From assembly GCA_030247675.1 (NCBI GenBank), contig JAOTRX010000002.1:1426001-1490000 (forward strand): a stretch of DNA of 64,000 nucleotides. The letters are read 5' to 3'. Positions within the stretch are counted from its first letter, which is position 1. Each line of letters starts with the position of its first letter. Source of the DNA: Desulforhopalus sp. Lineage in GTDB: Bacteria > Desulfobacterota > Desulfobulbia > Desulfobulbales > Desulfocapsaceae. The position numbers and the translations under genes are program-made. The notes under the pieces were generated by a model. It was not told the origin of the DNA, made no database searches, and was given only the letters and a program-made list of their open reading frames with translations. Positions 25,574 to 34,699 of this stretch are shown in pieces.

Positions 25574-26638
25574 TCAGGCGGGAAGGGTAAACCAGATGTG
25601 GGTTTCGTCATGGCTGCTTGTGGCGCCAACCGCACCACCGTGGGCCTCGATCAGCTCTTTGGTGATGGCAAGACCTATCCCCGCGCCGCCGGCGTCACGG
25701 GACCGCGACCGGTCGGCGCGGAAGAAGCGTTCGAAGATAAAGGGCAGGTCTGCCGGGGCAATGCCCGGACCACTATTGCAGAAATCGACCTTTATGCCGT
25801 CCTTCACCCGGCTTATGGATATTTGCACCCGGCCGTTTGCCGGTGTGTATTTACAGCAGTTATCCAGGAGATTCTGCAGAGCCTGCAGGAGTTTGTCACG
25901 ATCCGCTGAGACAGTGGTTCCGTCGCTTCCTGCGATGCTGATACTGATATTTTTTTTCTGGAAGTTGGGAAGGTGCAGTTCCGTCATCTGGCTGACGAGA
26001 CCCGTCAGCAGAATCTCTTCGCGTTTCAGGTATGCCCTGGCCGCATCGGCGCGGGCAAGTTGCTGCAGGTTGTCGACGAGGTGAACCAGCCTGAGATTTT
26101 CCTGCTGCAGCATCTGCAGGGTTTCAGGCGAGGGCGGTAGTATGCCGTCGTTCAATGCCTCAAGGTATCCCCGCAGATTGGTCAGGGGGGTACGCAGCTC
26201 ATGGGCCACATCGGCAACCATGGCCTTTCGCAGTTGTTCGATCTTGCCGAGTCTGTCGGCCATATTGTTGAAGGCTACGCCGAGCTGACCCACTTCGTCG
26301 CTGGTGGTGATCTCGGCACGCAGGGAAAAATTGCCGGCGGCGACTTCTCTGGTTATGGCGGTCATCTGCGAAAGCGGTCTGAGAACCCTGCGGGTGAGGA
26401 GGTAGCTGAGGACGAAGGCCATGCCAAAGGCGGCGATAGCGGCCCACACCAGGTATTGATGAATGGAGGTCAAAAACATCTGATGGATGTCGTTGGGTGA
26501 GACATCATAGATCTTCATCAATTCCATGAAATATTGGGCGGCAAGTTTGTCTATGGCCAGCCAGACCACAAGGAAGATGACGGCGATTACCGGGAGGATG
26601 TTGGTCAGCAGCAGTTTCCAGAGCAGGCGGTTCTGCAT
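25574..26638 (-). CDS. Sensor histidine kinase, BaeS-like
   Basis: A 354-residue two-helix membrane kinase. TM1 is about 9-29 (LLLTNILPVIAVIFLVVWLA), a short periplasmic loop of about 30 residues follows, and TM2 is about 62-82. Then come HAMP (LLTRRVLRPLSQM, EITTSDEVGQLGVAFNNMA), HisKA with the phospho-His in DVAHELRTPLTNL, and HATPase with the N box (LLDNCCKYTP), G1 (NSGPGIAPADLP) and G2 (GGAGIGLAI). The start at 26638 is 4 bp after the response-regulator stop and uses a GAGGAG overlapping that stop. Given the phased boxes just downstream, it probably senses envelope oxidation or damage and controls msr genes. Confidence 0.9.
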   Translation of the reverse strand: MQNRLLWKLLLTNILPVIAVIFLVVWLAIDKLAAQYFMELMKIYDVSPNDIHQMFLTSIHQYLVWAAIAAFGMAFVLSYLLTRRVLRPLSQMTAITREVAAGNFSLRAEITTSDEVGQLGVAFNNMADRLGKIEQLRKAMVADVAHELRTPLTNLRGYLEALNDGILPPSPETLQMLQQENLRLVHLVDNLQQLARADAARAYLKREEILLTGLVSQMTELHLPNFQKKNISISIAGSDGTTVSADRDKLLQALQNLLDNCCKYTPANGRVQISISRVKDGIKVDFCNSGPGIAPADLPFIFERFFRADRSRSRDAGGAGIGLAITKELIEAHGGAVGATSSHDETHIWFTLPA

Positions 26639-26642
26639 CCCC

Positions 26643-27347
26643 TCACTCCTCGTCTGCTTCGGCGAACCGATAGCCAAACCCGCGGACAGTGACAATCCGC
26701 TTCGGATTGGCGGGATCGTCCTCGATCTTCTGCCGGAGCTTGCCGATGTGGACATCGATGACCCGGTCGATAACCGTCTCGCCGTGTTCGTAAAAACGCT
26801 CCAGCAACTCGTTTCGCGAAAAGACGCGTCCCGGCGAGGACATGATGGTCTGCAGCAGTTTGTATTCTGAAGAGGTCAGGTTTACCGGGGCACCGTTAAG
26901 GCTCACCTTGTGCTTTTCCTGATCAAGGACAAGTCTGCCATGCCGGATAATTGATTTTTCCGGCGCCGGAGGCGGCTGCACCCGGCGGAGTATTGCCTTG
27001 ACCCTTTCCACAAGTTCGCGCGGGCTGAAGGGTTTCACCACATAATCGTCGGCCCCGAGAGAAAGCCCCATCACCCGGTCAATCTCTTCCTCGCGGGCGG
27101 TCAGCATGAGAATCGGCACCTCGGAAAACTTGCGAAGCTGCCGGCACACCTCCCAGCCATCGATCTTCGGCAGCATTACATCAAGAATAACGAAACCAGG
27201 TTTTCGGAGGCGCGCCTGGCGCAGGGCCTCTTCACCGTCATAGGCGGTAATGGTGGAAAAACCTTCGCGTTGCAGATATGTTGCCACCAAGGTTGAGGTG
27301 TTCTGATCGTCTTCAACGATGAGGATGGGGCTGCTGAGGGTAGACAT
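26643..27347 (-). CDS. OmpR/PhoB-family response regulator
   Basis: A 234-residue regulator with an N-terminal receiver domain (VEDDQ acidic pocket, phospho-Asp in VILDVMLPKIDGW near residue 55, LTAREEE, ADDYVVKPFSPREL) and a C-terminal winged helix (LTSSEYKLLQTIMSSPGRVF, VIDVHIGKLRQKI, VRGFGYRFA). It is coupled to the kinase gene 4 bp downstream. The four GTAAAG repeats past the kinase gene have the spacing this class binds, so msr-gene control is the working inference. Confidence 0.92.
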   Translation of the reverse strand: MSTLSSPILIVEDDQNTSTLVATYLQREGFSTITAYDGEEALRQARLRKPGFVILDVMLPKIDGWEVCRQLRKFSEVPILMLTAREEEIDRVMGLSLGADDYVVKPFSPRELVERVKAILRRVQPPPAPEKSIIRHGRLVLDQEKHKVSLNGAPVNLTSSEYKLLQTIMSSPGRVFSRNELLERFYEHGETVIDRVIDVHIGKLRQKIEDDPANPKRIVTVRGFGYRFAEADEE

Positions 27348-27517
27348 TGGACACTCTTCCTGTCACTCGTTTGTATCTGCTTTAACTCTTAAAAGACGCT
27401 TCATGCGGATGGACTTTTTCCTGTCGCCGCCCACCAGCCGCCGCCAAAGATGTTTCATCGCCAGGTTTGTTGTATGCAGCACGGCAATGGTCCGACCTCC
27501 TCGCCTCTGGTCGGCTA

Positions 27518-27940
27518 TTATACTCCCTTCGTCTTTTTTGCCAGCCGGGCATCAAACTTTTCCTTATTTATGACGAAGCGCTCATGTTTGCCACGGGCGA
27601 TAAGGTCGAAGTTGTCGTGCGCTTCAAACTCAAACACCAGGCGTCGGCCATCCACCTCAATGAGTTTGACCGTGGCGGTTACGTCCAGGCCCGGAGGTGT
27701 GGCGGCAATGTGGCTTGCATCGATATGACTTCCCACGGTTTGTTCCGCCGGCCAGTCGAGATGCGGATTCACCGCCTGGATACACGTCCACTCGATAAGA
27801 CCCACCATGAATCCAGTGGCAAAGACCTGCGGCATAACCTGGAGTTCAGTGGCTTCTGGAAAGAGGGCAGGGACTAATTTGGTGGTATCGATGCTGAATG
27901 TAAAAGTGTGCTCTATACCCGGTTGCAAAGTGTCTTTCAT
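27518..27940 (-). CDS. FlK-like acyl-CoA thioesterase (hotdog fold)
   Basis: A 140-residue protein matching the fluoroacetyl-CoA thioesterase-like family. MVGLIEWTCIQAV carries the expected Glu and SHIDASHIAATPPGLDV the catalytic-site His, followed by GRRLVFEFEAHD and GKHERFVI. Such proteins hydrolyse small acyl-CoA thioesters; FlK itself detoxifies fluoroacetyl-CoA, but most homologues act on unknown substrates. Single gene with its own start at 27940. Family assignment is good, substrate unknown. Confidence 0.85.
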   Translation of the reverse strand: MKDTLQPGIEHTFTFSIDTTKLVPALFPEATELQVMPQVFATGFMVGLIEWTCIQAVNPHLDWPAEQTVGSHIDASHIAATPPGLDVTATVKLIEVDGRRLVFEFEAHDNFDLIARGKHERFVINKEKFDARLAKKTKGV

Positions 27941-28010
27941 TGTGTTTCTCCATGGAAGAAATCATCGGTTGTTTGTTGGCTGGGTGGTGGAATTAGGTCT
28001 GGTGCCTCTC

Positions 28011-29984
28011 CTAATTCACCCCTATCGTGGTAAAATTCCAAGAATAGTCTTTTGCCAGGCTGTTGCCGTTCATATCCAGCACGGCATCCTTGGGAATCTT
28101 GACAGTCCATTGGACTCCGCCAAGTTGACGGGGGGCTAAAGGGCCCACGGTATTAATAATCAAGGCGTCCACTTCAATAGAGCAAAAAACGAATTTGAAA
28201 TCTATTGGTGAAGTTACTTTAATGTTATGGAAATTGGGGCCCATCTTGATGTTTTTATTAAAAGTTACAGTGATTCTGTCTAAGCTGGGATAGTTTATCT
28301 GTTGGTTGGATGTTGGGGTGGTGGAGACGACTTTCGGTCGGCTTTTAACAATACCCACATGAGTCCAGTCCACGATACGTACATACATGTCCTTGGTAAC
28401 ATCATAGACCTCCAGGGAATATTCCATCTTCTGGTAGGTCTTTGCATTAAAGGCAGCGGTCAAGACCTTGACTGTCTGACCTGCGGCTATCTTGACTATT
28501 CCTTCTTGTAGTTTGATCTTTTTCCGTCCGGCCAAAGCATACTGGGCAGGCAGGATGAGCCGGTTACCTTTTTTGGCATAAGCCCGTACAAGCGGCTTGA
28601 TTGAAATATCTTTGCTGCTGGTATTGGTGACCTCTAACATCACGAAATCATTGTCAAAATCTTTGATTATGCTGGTGTTTACCCCAGGAAGAGTATAACT
28701 AAACGACTTTGTGTACGCCTTAATGCACAGGCTGGCGTCCTCTTTATAAGTGGTCAGATCTGTCCAGCCTTGAGGATAAATCTCACCGAACTCATCCTTC
28801 CATTTGATATAACATTGCCCTGGTTGAACTAGATGGCCAATTCCGCCTTGCTGGTTATCCAGGCTAACATTAAAACCGTTGGGGTCAGAAGTTGACAAAA
28901 CAACCGAAAATTTTTGACCGGCATTGAGGTTTATCCTCTGTGGCAGTTCCACAGTATAGAAGCCATTCATGGGCAGGGTGGTGTAAACGGTCGCATCAGG
29001 CCCCGAACTGTCAACCGGGCCCTGGCCCGGGTTGACATAGATCTCAATCTTGATTTCCCCGGGCAGTTCAAAGCCATAAAACCCGACGGCCACAAGTTCG
29101 TCATCATCGGTTGCGGTAAAGATATTGGCTGCATATTCCAGGACGCAAAGCAAACTGTCCATTCCCCGGAGGTCATACTGATAGATGTGGCTGTAGTTGG
29201 ACTTTTTGTCTGCAGTGAAGACTGTAGCGCCAGAGGTTACAGAGGCGTCATAATACGAAATATAATAGTAACCGCCTTCACCAAAATCCGTGCCTTTATT
29301 ATTCCTGGCAATAAAGGCGCCATTGCCCGGCGGGGTAACCATCTCATCATTAATATGATCATGGTTGGTAAAAAGCTCTTTCGGCATATTGTCATCCCAT
29401 CCTACCAGCACAATGGCATGAACGATTGAATCGTGGGGATCATAATAGGTGTTATGCTCATAACTGGCCAGGCCGGTGGAGCTGATATCGCTATAGACCC
29501 CGCCAAAATAGGTAATGGCATACTTTATCCAGCCGTTATCCAGTGCATCCTCGCGTACCGGCAGGAAGTAAACTTTTTGGCAGTGCTTGACAACGGTGGG
29601 GGTAGAGGGGTTTTGATAATCAAAATCGGCTTCCCGGACTGGACCAAGCCAGGAGACCAGATAATTGGTAGCAAGGACATGGCTTGCGCCAGCACTGCAA
29701 GAACCAATCATTTTTATCTGGAGATGATCCTCGGAAAAATCCCAATTCTCATGGGGGCACAAAAAGGATTCCAGGCATCCTATGGCAGCTGTTGTCCAGC
29801 AGGAGCCGCATGCAACCATGTCATGCACCGGGGTGACACGTCCTTCCTCCCGGAGGTCAAAAGTGGCAGGGAAGGTGGACACCGGCAACGAGATGGGGAC
29901 CAGATTCTTTATGGTTGCAGTCGCGCGCTCTCCCAAGGAGTGCAGGTTTTCTTTAGGGAGGGTACGTTTCTTTTTATTGCGCAT
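28011..29984 (-). CDS. Papain-family (C1) cysteine protease with lectin-like and Big_5 domains
   Basis: A 657-residue protein. The peptidase domain (about 40-260) has the C1 nucleophile in CGSCWTTAA (Cys62), the His in HDSIVHAIVLVGWDD and the Asn in FIARNNKGTDFGEGGYYYISY. A beta-rich lectin-like domain follows (about 270-410: AVGFYGFELPGEIKIEIYV), as in the bacterial C1-lectin proteins. The C-terminus is a Big_5/SbsA-type Ig-like domain (SLDRITVTFNKNIKMG, MNGNSLAKDYSWNFTTIG). The N-terminus MRNKKKRTLPKENL is basic with no hydrophobic signal, so the export route is unclear. GGAGG lies before the start. The region looks AT-richer than its neighbours, suggesting transfer. Confidence 0.88.
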   Translation of the reverse strand: MRNKKKRTLPKENLHSLGERATATIKNLVPISLPVSTFPATFDLREEGRVTPVHDMVACGSCWTTAAIGCLESFLCPHENWDFSEDHLQIKMIGSCSAGASHVLATNYLVSWLGPVREADFDYQNPSTPTVVKHCQKVYFLPVREDALDNGWIKYAITYFGGVYSDISSTGLASYEHNTYYDPHDSIVHAIVLVGWDDNMPKELFTNHDHINDEMVTPPGNGAFIARNNKGTDFGEGGYYYISYYDASVTSGATVFTADKKSNYSHIYQYDLRGMDSLLCVLEYAANIFTATDDDELVAVGFYGFELPGEIKIEIYVNPGQGPVDSSGPDATVYTTLPMNGFYTVELPQRINLNAGQKFSVVLSTSDPNGFNVSLDNQQGGIGHLVQPGQCYIKWKDEFGEIYPQGWTDLTTYKEDASLCIKAYTKSFSYTLPGVNTSIIKDFDNDFVMLEVTNTSSKDISIKPLVRAYAKKGNRLILPAQYALAGRKKIKLQEGIVKIAAGQTVKVLTAAFNAKTYQKMEYSLEVYDVTKDMYVRIVDWTHVGIVKSRPKVVSTTPTSNQQINYPSLDRITVTFNKNIKMGPNFHNIKVTSPIDFKFVFCSIEVDALIINTVGPLAPRQLGGVQWTVKIPKDAVLDMNGNSLAKDYSWNFTTIGVN

Positions 29985-30478
29985 GGAAGTGCCTCCATTT
30001 GTTAATGTGAAAAAAACAAACGCCCATTACTGGGATATGGACGGAGAAGGTTTTTTATTTATTGAAGGTTCATGCAATTTTTCTGCGCGGCCGGGTGCTC
30101 TCAAGGATGTTGTAACTGCTTTGGATGAGATACCTTTGGTGTAATGCCCCTCCTGGTTTCATCAGGATATTTGTTACTGTATTCTGTTGGTATGTCAATA
30201 GATCATTTCCATGAAAAAATGGTAGGATACGAATAAGCAACCTGACTCAATCGATATAAGCACGGCAGACATCGCCCGCCCCATTGAGATTGCTCTCTGC
30301 GGGCAGCAATATTATCGGCGTTTCAAGTAACATCATTCTTGCCTGACACGTTTGCTGCTGGTATATAAGTTTTCGGATCTTTAATAGGTTTTACATGTTA
30401 CTCAAGCAAGTTACCGATACCGGTGGTTTTCTTGTATGCAACCGTTGTTTGAGATTTAATTTGTTTCTGGAGGCACCT
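29985..30478. other. Intergenic region with promoter for the OmpA-like gene
   Basis: About 490 bp between divergent genes. A good promoter on the plus strand: TTGCCT (30339-30344), 17-bp spacer, TATATA (30362-30367), about 110 bp before the OmpA-like start. A short frame (to 30144) encodes nothing recognisable. No RNA gene seen. Confidence 0.5.
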
Positions 30479-31330
30479 ATGAGACGGAATATTTACCTGA
30501 TTTTGATGTCTATGCTGTTGTTGTCATTGTCCGGTTTGGCCCTTGCGGCAACTGATCCCGCCGATTCGCCGGGCAGCAAGGATCCCAAGCTTTTTACCCG
30601 GATGCCGGGGTTCCATATCTACAATGCTGAAGAATTAGCCTTTGACCGCTTCGAATTCTTCGTCGGCCCCGACAAGAAGGAGGCGATTGAAGGGAAGCAT
30701 TTGTACGTTAATTATTATGCCAATGAGGGTATACAACTCCCGAGCGGCCTGCAGATTGTTCGAAACTATGTCAACGCCGCCAAGGCAATTGGCGGTGATC
30801 AGGTATTCGGCTTTGAGGATGGTGGTATGGAGTACTCCACAATCAAAGTAGTGTTGCCGGAGGCTGAAATCTGGTGCCAGGTTATTGCCGGCGGCAACGG
30901 CATGTATTCCATCCAACTCATCGAAAAACAGGCAATGAAGCAGGAAGTGGTGGCCGATGCCGCCGCCATGTCCGGCAGCATCAACAATACCGGCCGAGTG
31001 GCGGTTTACGGCATTTACTTCGATACCGATAAGGCTGAGATCAAGGCCGGTTCAGAGAAGGCTCTTCAGGAGATCGTCAAGATGCTCCAGAATGACCCCG
31101 GCATGAAGCTCTATGTGGTCGGTCATACCGATAATGTTGGCAACTTCGACCATAATGTCCGCCTCTCCAAAGACCGGGCGGCAAGCGTAGTCGCTGCTCT
31201 AACCAAACAATATGGCATAACCGCTTGGCGGCTTACTCCCTATGGCGACGGCCCAACCGCCCCGGTTGCCAGCAATGATTCGGATAGTGGTCGGGCAAAA
31301 AATCGCCGGGTGGAACTGGTAAAACAGTAA
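30479..31330 (+). CDS. OmpA-family peptidoglycan-binding protein
   Basis: A 283-residue exported protein. The signal peptide is about 1-24 (LILMSMLLLSLSGLALA). The N-terminal domain (about 30-160) is of unassigned type and contains MPGFHIYNAEELAFDRFEFF. The C-terminal OmpA/MotB domain (about 175-283) has GIYFDTDKAEIKAGSEKAL, LYVVGHTDNVGN, LSKDRAASV and GRAKNRRVELV, with the Asp and Arg that bind diaminopimelate. GGAGGCACCT precedes the ATG. It likely links the outer membrane or periplasm to the cell wall. It ends just before a long inverted repeat. Confidence 0.9.
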   Translation: MRRNIYLILMSMLLLSLSGLALAATDPADSPGSKDPKLFTRMPGFHIYNAEELAFDRFEFFVGPDKKEAIEGKHLYVNYYANEGIQLPSGLQIVRNYVNAAKAIGGDQVFGFEDGGMEYSTIKVVLPEAEIWCQVIAGGNGMYSIQLIEKQAMKQEVVADAAAMSGSINNTGRVAVYGIYFDTDKAEIKAGSEKALQEIVKMLQNDPGMKLYVVGHTDNVGNFDHNVRLSKDRAASVVAALTKQYGITAWRLTPYGDGPTAPVASNDSDSGRAKNRRVELVKQ

Positions 31331-31370
31331 GAGCTTTTTGCAAATCACTCCGACTTGGTTGTTGTAACCG

Positions 31371-31411
31371 TGCGGCCATTGACCGGCTTTATCTACCGGT
31401 CAATGGCCGCA
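31371..31411. terminator. Perfect 16-bp inverted repeat downstream of OmpA-like gene
   Basis: Arms TGCGGCCATTGACCGG and CCGGTCAATGGCCGCA, 9-nt loop, 40 bp after the stop. No clear U-run, so it is either a bidirectional terminator or another DNA structure. Confidence 0.55.
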
Positions 31412-31496
31412 GCTTATTAGCCTGATTGACCAAAAGCCGCTCAAGGCAGTTCCTTCCCAATTTCTTGTTCCTTCCGAGAACCGAATCTGGTGATAA

Positions 31497-31600
31497 AGCT
31501 GAGTAGAGCCGCTCGTCTGCTCATACGAAACTTATGCCCTTATGGTATTAGCTGAGTTGAGCGGCTGGGCTGCTCATACGAAACTTATGCCCTTATGGTA
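31497..31600 (+). repeat. R1 element, tandem pair upstream of the hydrogenase-like operon
   Basis: Two adjacent R1 copies, with AGCTGAG at 31497 and 31550 (period 53), both ending GCCCTTATGGTA. They differ from other copies by GCTCATACGAAA instead of GCTCAAACGAAA. They end 11 bp before a strong -35 box. Confidence 0.85.
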
Positions 31601-31611
31601 CAATGAGTGCG

Positions 31612-31640
31612 TTGACATGAGATTTTTGCAGAGGTATACC
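31612..31640 (+). promoter_or_regulatory. Sigma-70-type promoter for the hydrogenase-4-like operon
   Basis: TTGACA (31612-31617), 17-bp spacer, TATACC (31635-31640), about 100 bp before the first start codon and directly after the R1 pair. Confidence 0.6.
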
Positions 31641-31738
31641 AACCGGTAGAAAGGATTACGTATCTTGTAGGAGAAGGTACTGTGCATCGGCCTGAGATTG
31701 GTTTGGCCGCTGAAGTTCACTATTTTGTTTAGATTGCG

Positions 31739-33757
31739 ATGGGTTACAATATGGCTCTTACTTTTGCCGAATTAGCAGTGTTGCTGGCCTTGCTTTCATC
31801 AGTGGTGCCGCTGCTTTTTCTACGTTTTCCGTATTTTCAGGGGCGGCTGTCATTCTTTCTTCTCGGGGTCTCCGGGCTCACCGCCTGTTATGGCGGCGGC
31901 ATGGCCTTGCTGGCGCGGACAAACGAGCTGGTGATCCTGCCTATCGGCCTGCCGTGGCTGCATGTCTACCTAAGCCTTGACCCGTTGTCTGGTTTTTTCC
32001 TCTTTGTTGTTGGGATGATAACCTTTATCGCCGGCTGTTACGGACCCGCCTATATCCGTGAGTATATCGGTCGCCAAATGCCCATCGGCGCACTCACCGT
32101 CTTTACCGGTTTGTTTGTCTGCGGCATGTTCCTGGTGCTGCTGGCGGCCGACGCCTTTTCCTTCATGCTTGCCTGGGAATTGATGTCGGTGGCCAGCTAC
32201 TTTCTGGTGGTATACCAGCACGACAAGCTGGAAAACCGCCAGGCCGCCTTTATCTACCTGCTTATGGCGGTCGTCGGCGGGTCGTTTTTGCTCCTTGCCT
32301 ACGGCATTCTTGCCGGATTCTCCGACGGCTTTAGCTTTGCCGCCATGAAGGCCGCCGTTCTCAGTCCGGCCTGGGCCTCCATGGCCTTTGCCTTTGCCTT
32401 TATCGGCTTTGGCCTGAAGGCCGGTATTGTGCCTCTCCATGTCTGGTTGCCGCTTGCCCATCCCGTTGCCCCTTCCCATATCTCGGCAATGATGTCCGGA
32501 GTTATGCTGAAGGTCGCCGTCTATGGCTTCATTCGTTTCGTATACGACCTGCTCGGCACCATGCCCTGGCAGTGGGGCGTTATTGTGTTATTGATCGGCT
32601 CGGCCTCGGCGGTTTTGGGGGTGTTGTACGCCCTGATGCAGCACGATCTGAAACGCCTCCTTGCCTATCACAGCGTTGAAAATATCGGTATCATCTATAT
32701 TGGCCTAGGCCTGTCGATGATTTTTTATGCCACCCAGCACCTGGAAATCGCCGCCTTGGCCCTCATCGCCGCCCTGTATCACTGCCTCAACCATGCCCTC
32801 TTCAAGAGCCTGCTTTTTTTTGGCGCCGGGGCGGTGTTGCAGCAGAGCCGCCAGCACGACATGGAAAAGATGGGCGGCTTGATCAGGAAAATGCCGGTCA
32901 CCGCCGTATGCTTTCTCGTCGGCTGTATCAGCATCTCGGCCTTGCCGCCCTTTAACGGTTTTGTCTCCGAATGGTTGACCTTCCAGGCGGCGCTGCAGGG
33001 ACCGCTCCTCAAAAGTGGCATCCTCGGGGCAATGATTCCGGTGGCCGCCGCCATGCTGGCCCTGACCGGCGCCCTGGCAGCCGCCTGTTTCGTCAAGGTC
33101 TACGGCATTGTCTTTCTCGGCCAGGCCCGCAGTCCGGAGATATCCGAGGCGAGGGACCCTGCCTTCGGCATGCGTTTCGGTCAGGTGCTGCTTGCTCTGT
33201 GTTGCCTTGGCTTTGGCATATTTCCCACCTGGACAGTCCGGGCGCTGAATGCAATTCCTGAAGGCCTAATGGGTGCCGGTTTGTCAAGTGCCACTGACAA
33301 CGGCTGGTTGTGGTTGACCCCGGTGAGCTCGCAAACCGCCTCCTATGGCGCCCCGGCGGTTTTTTTCGGGATTCTCGTCAGCTGGTTGCTGGTCTGGGCT
33401 TTGCTTCATCCGCTTCGCCGCGACAACAGCATCCGCATTGCCCCGGCCTGGGACTGCGGTTTTGGCCCCCTGAACCCACGCATGCAATACACCGCCTCGG
33501 CCTTTGCCATGCCGATCCGCCGGGTCTTTTCCTTCATCTGGCTGATCGTTGAAAAGGTTGAACCGGGGGGGCCGGGTAAAGACCCGCATTACATCCTCCG
33601 GGTAAACGACCGGATGTGGCTGATGCTGTATATCCCCATCGGCAAAATCATGTTGAAGATGGCCGAAAGGACCTCGCATATCCAGGGCGGCAACCTTCGG
33701 GTTTATCTCTGCTATTCCTTCTTTACCTTATTATTCCTGTTGTGGGTGATTGTATGA
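31739..33757 (+). CDS. hyfB: Hydrogenase-4 subunit B-like / proton-translocating antiporter subunit
   Basis: A 672-residue Mrp/NuoL-type membrane subunit. It has about 14-16 helices with the family block (SFMLAWELMSVASYFLVVYQ, HVWLPLAHPVAPSHISAMMSGVMLK, YHSVENIGIIYIGLGLS) and conserved Lys and Glu of the proton channel. It is the first of six plus-strand genes (B, C, E, F, G, I-like) joined by 4-bp overlaps. The start is ATG 31739 or 31751; neither has a clear ribosome site. It pumps ions for the complex. The gene letter follows hydrogenase-4 nomenclature by similarity, not by proven hydrogenase function. Confidence 0.88.
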   Translation: MGYNMALTFAELAVLLALLSSVVPLLFLRFPYFQGRLSFFLLGVSGLTACYGGGMALLARTNELVILPIGLPWLHVYLSLDPLSGFFLFVVGMITFIAGCYGPAYIREYIGRQMPIGALTVFTGLFVCGMFLVLLAADAFSFMLAWELMSVASYFLVVYQHDKLENRQAAFIYLLMAVVGGSFLLLAYGILAGFSDGFSFAAMKAAVLSPAWASMAFAFAFIGFGLKAGIVPLHVWLPLAHPVAPSHISAMMSGVMLKVAVYGFIRFVYDLLGTMPWQWGVIVLLIGSASAVLGVLYALMQHDLKRLLAYHSVENIGIIYIGLGLSMIFYATQHLEIAALALIAALYHCLNHALFKSLLFFGAGAVLQQSRQHDMEKMGGLIRKMPVTAVCFLVGCISISALPPFNGFVSEWLTFQAALQGPLLKSGILGAMIPVAAAMLALTGALAAACFVKVYGIVFLGQARSPEISEARDPAFGMRFGQVLLALCCLGFGIFPTWTVRALNAIPEGLMGAGLSSATDNGWLWLTPVSSQTASYGAPAVFFGILVSWLLVWALLHPLRRDNSIRIAPAWDCGFGPLNPRMQYTASAFAMPIRRVFSFIWLIVEKVEPGGPGKDPHYILRVNDRMWLMLYIPIGKIMLKMAERTSHIQGGNLRVYLCYSFFTLLFLLWVIV

Positions 33758-34698
33758 CCGGCTTATTGTGGGCTATTGCCAAGACCCTCATCGTTATCAT
33801 GCTCGCACCGCTCATGGCAGGGTGGGTCAAATGGTTGAAATGCCGGCTGCAAAACCGCAAAGGGCCGCCGCCCTGGCAGCCGTACCGTGATTTGTTGCGG
33901 CTTTCGCGCAAGAACGTTGTCCTGGCGGATACCGCCTCGTGGATCTTTCGCATGGCCCCCTATATCGTCTTCTCGGTAACCTGCCTGGCGGTGTCGACTG
34001 TCCCGGTCATTACCGTACAATTGCCGGTCGCCGCGCTGGCCGATGTTATCGCCCTGGTCGGCTTTCTCGCCCTTGGCCGGTTCTTTCTGTCTCTGGCCGG
34101 CATGGATGTCGGTACCGCCTTTGGCGGCATGGGCTCTTCCCGGGAGGTGACGATCTCTTCGCTTGCCGAGCCGGCACTGCTCATGGCCTTTTTTACCCTG
34201 GCGATGAATGTGTCGAGCACCAACCTGTCGACGGTCATCGCCGATCTCGGCCAGCGCAACCTGACCCTGTACCCCTCACTCATTTTCTCGTCGATGGGTC
34301 TGGTGCTGGTCGCCATCGCCGAAACCGGGCGCATCCCCATCGATAATCCGGCAACACATCTTGAATTGACCATGATCCATGAGGCGATGATTCTTGAATA
34401 CAGCGGCCGGCATCTGGCCCTCATGGAGTGGGCGGCGATGTTGAAGCTCACCCTCTATTCACTGCTCATCGTCAATTTGATTGTCCCCTGGGGCGTGGCC
34501 CTCACCCTCGTGCCTGCCGATCTTGCCCTTGGTGCCCTGGCTGTCACCGGGAAACTCATGATCTGGGGGGCGATCCTTGCCGTGTCGGAAACCATTCAGG
34601 CGAAGATGCGTCTGTTCCGGGCACCGCAATACCTTGGCCTGGCCTTTATTCTCAGTTTACTTGGCATGATGAGCCATATCATCCTTGAGGTGCAGTAA
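33754..34698 (+). CDS. hyfC: Hydrogenase-4 subunit C-like / NuoH-like membrane anchor
   Basis: A 314-residue membrane protein of the NuoH/HycD/HyfC family, the arm that links the Fe-S module to the ion pumps. Family motifs seen are CRLQNRKGPPPWQPYRDLLR (quinone-pocket-like loop), GMGSSREVTISSLAEPALLM, ETGRIPIDNPATHLELTMIH and EAMILEYSGRHLALMEWA. It starts at ATG overlapping the previous stop (ATGA). About eight hydrophobic helices. Translation coupling places it firmly in the operon. Confidence 0.9.
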   Translation: MTGLLWAIAKTLIVIMLAPLMAGWVKWLKCRLQNRKGPPPWQPYRDLLRLSRKNVVLADTASWIFRMAPYIVFSVTCLAVSTVPVITVQLPVAALADVIALVGFLALGRFFLSLAGMDVGTAFGGMGSSREVTISSLAEPALLMAFFTLAMNVSSTNLSTVIADLGQRNLTLYPSLIFSSMGLVLVAIAETGRIPIDNPATHLELTMIHEAMILEYSGRHLALMEWAAMLKLTLYSLLIVNLIVPWGVALTLVPADLALGALAVTGKLMIWGAILAVSETIQAKMRLFRAPQYLGLAFILSLLGMMSHIILEVQ

Positions 34699-34699
34699 G

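Noticed and set aside
29985..30144. Short plus-strand frame ending at 30144 as a gene
   Set aside because: No recognisable protein and it overlaps the start region of the protease gene in the opposite direction.
31497..31600. CRISPR array made of the tandem R1 copies
   Set aside because: Copies are directly adjacent without spacers, only two in a row, and the same element occurs alone and inside genes.
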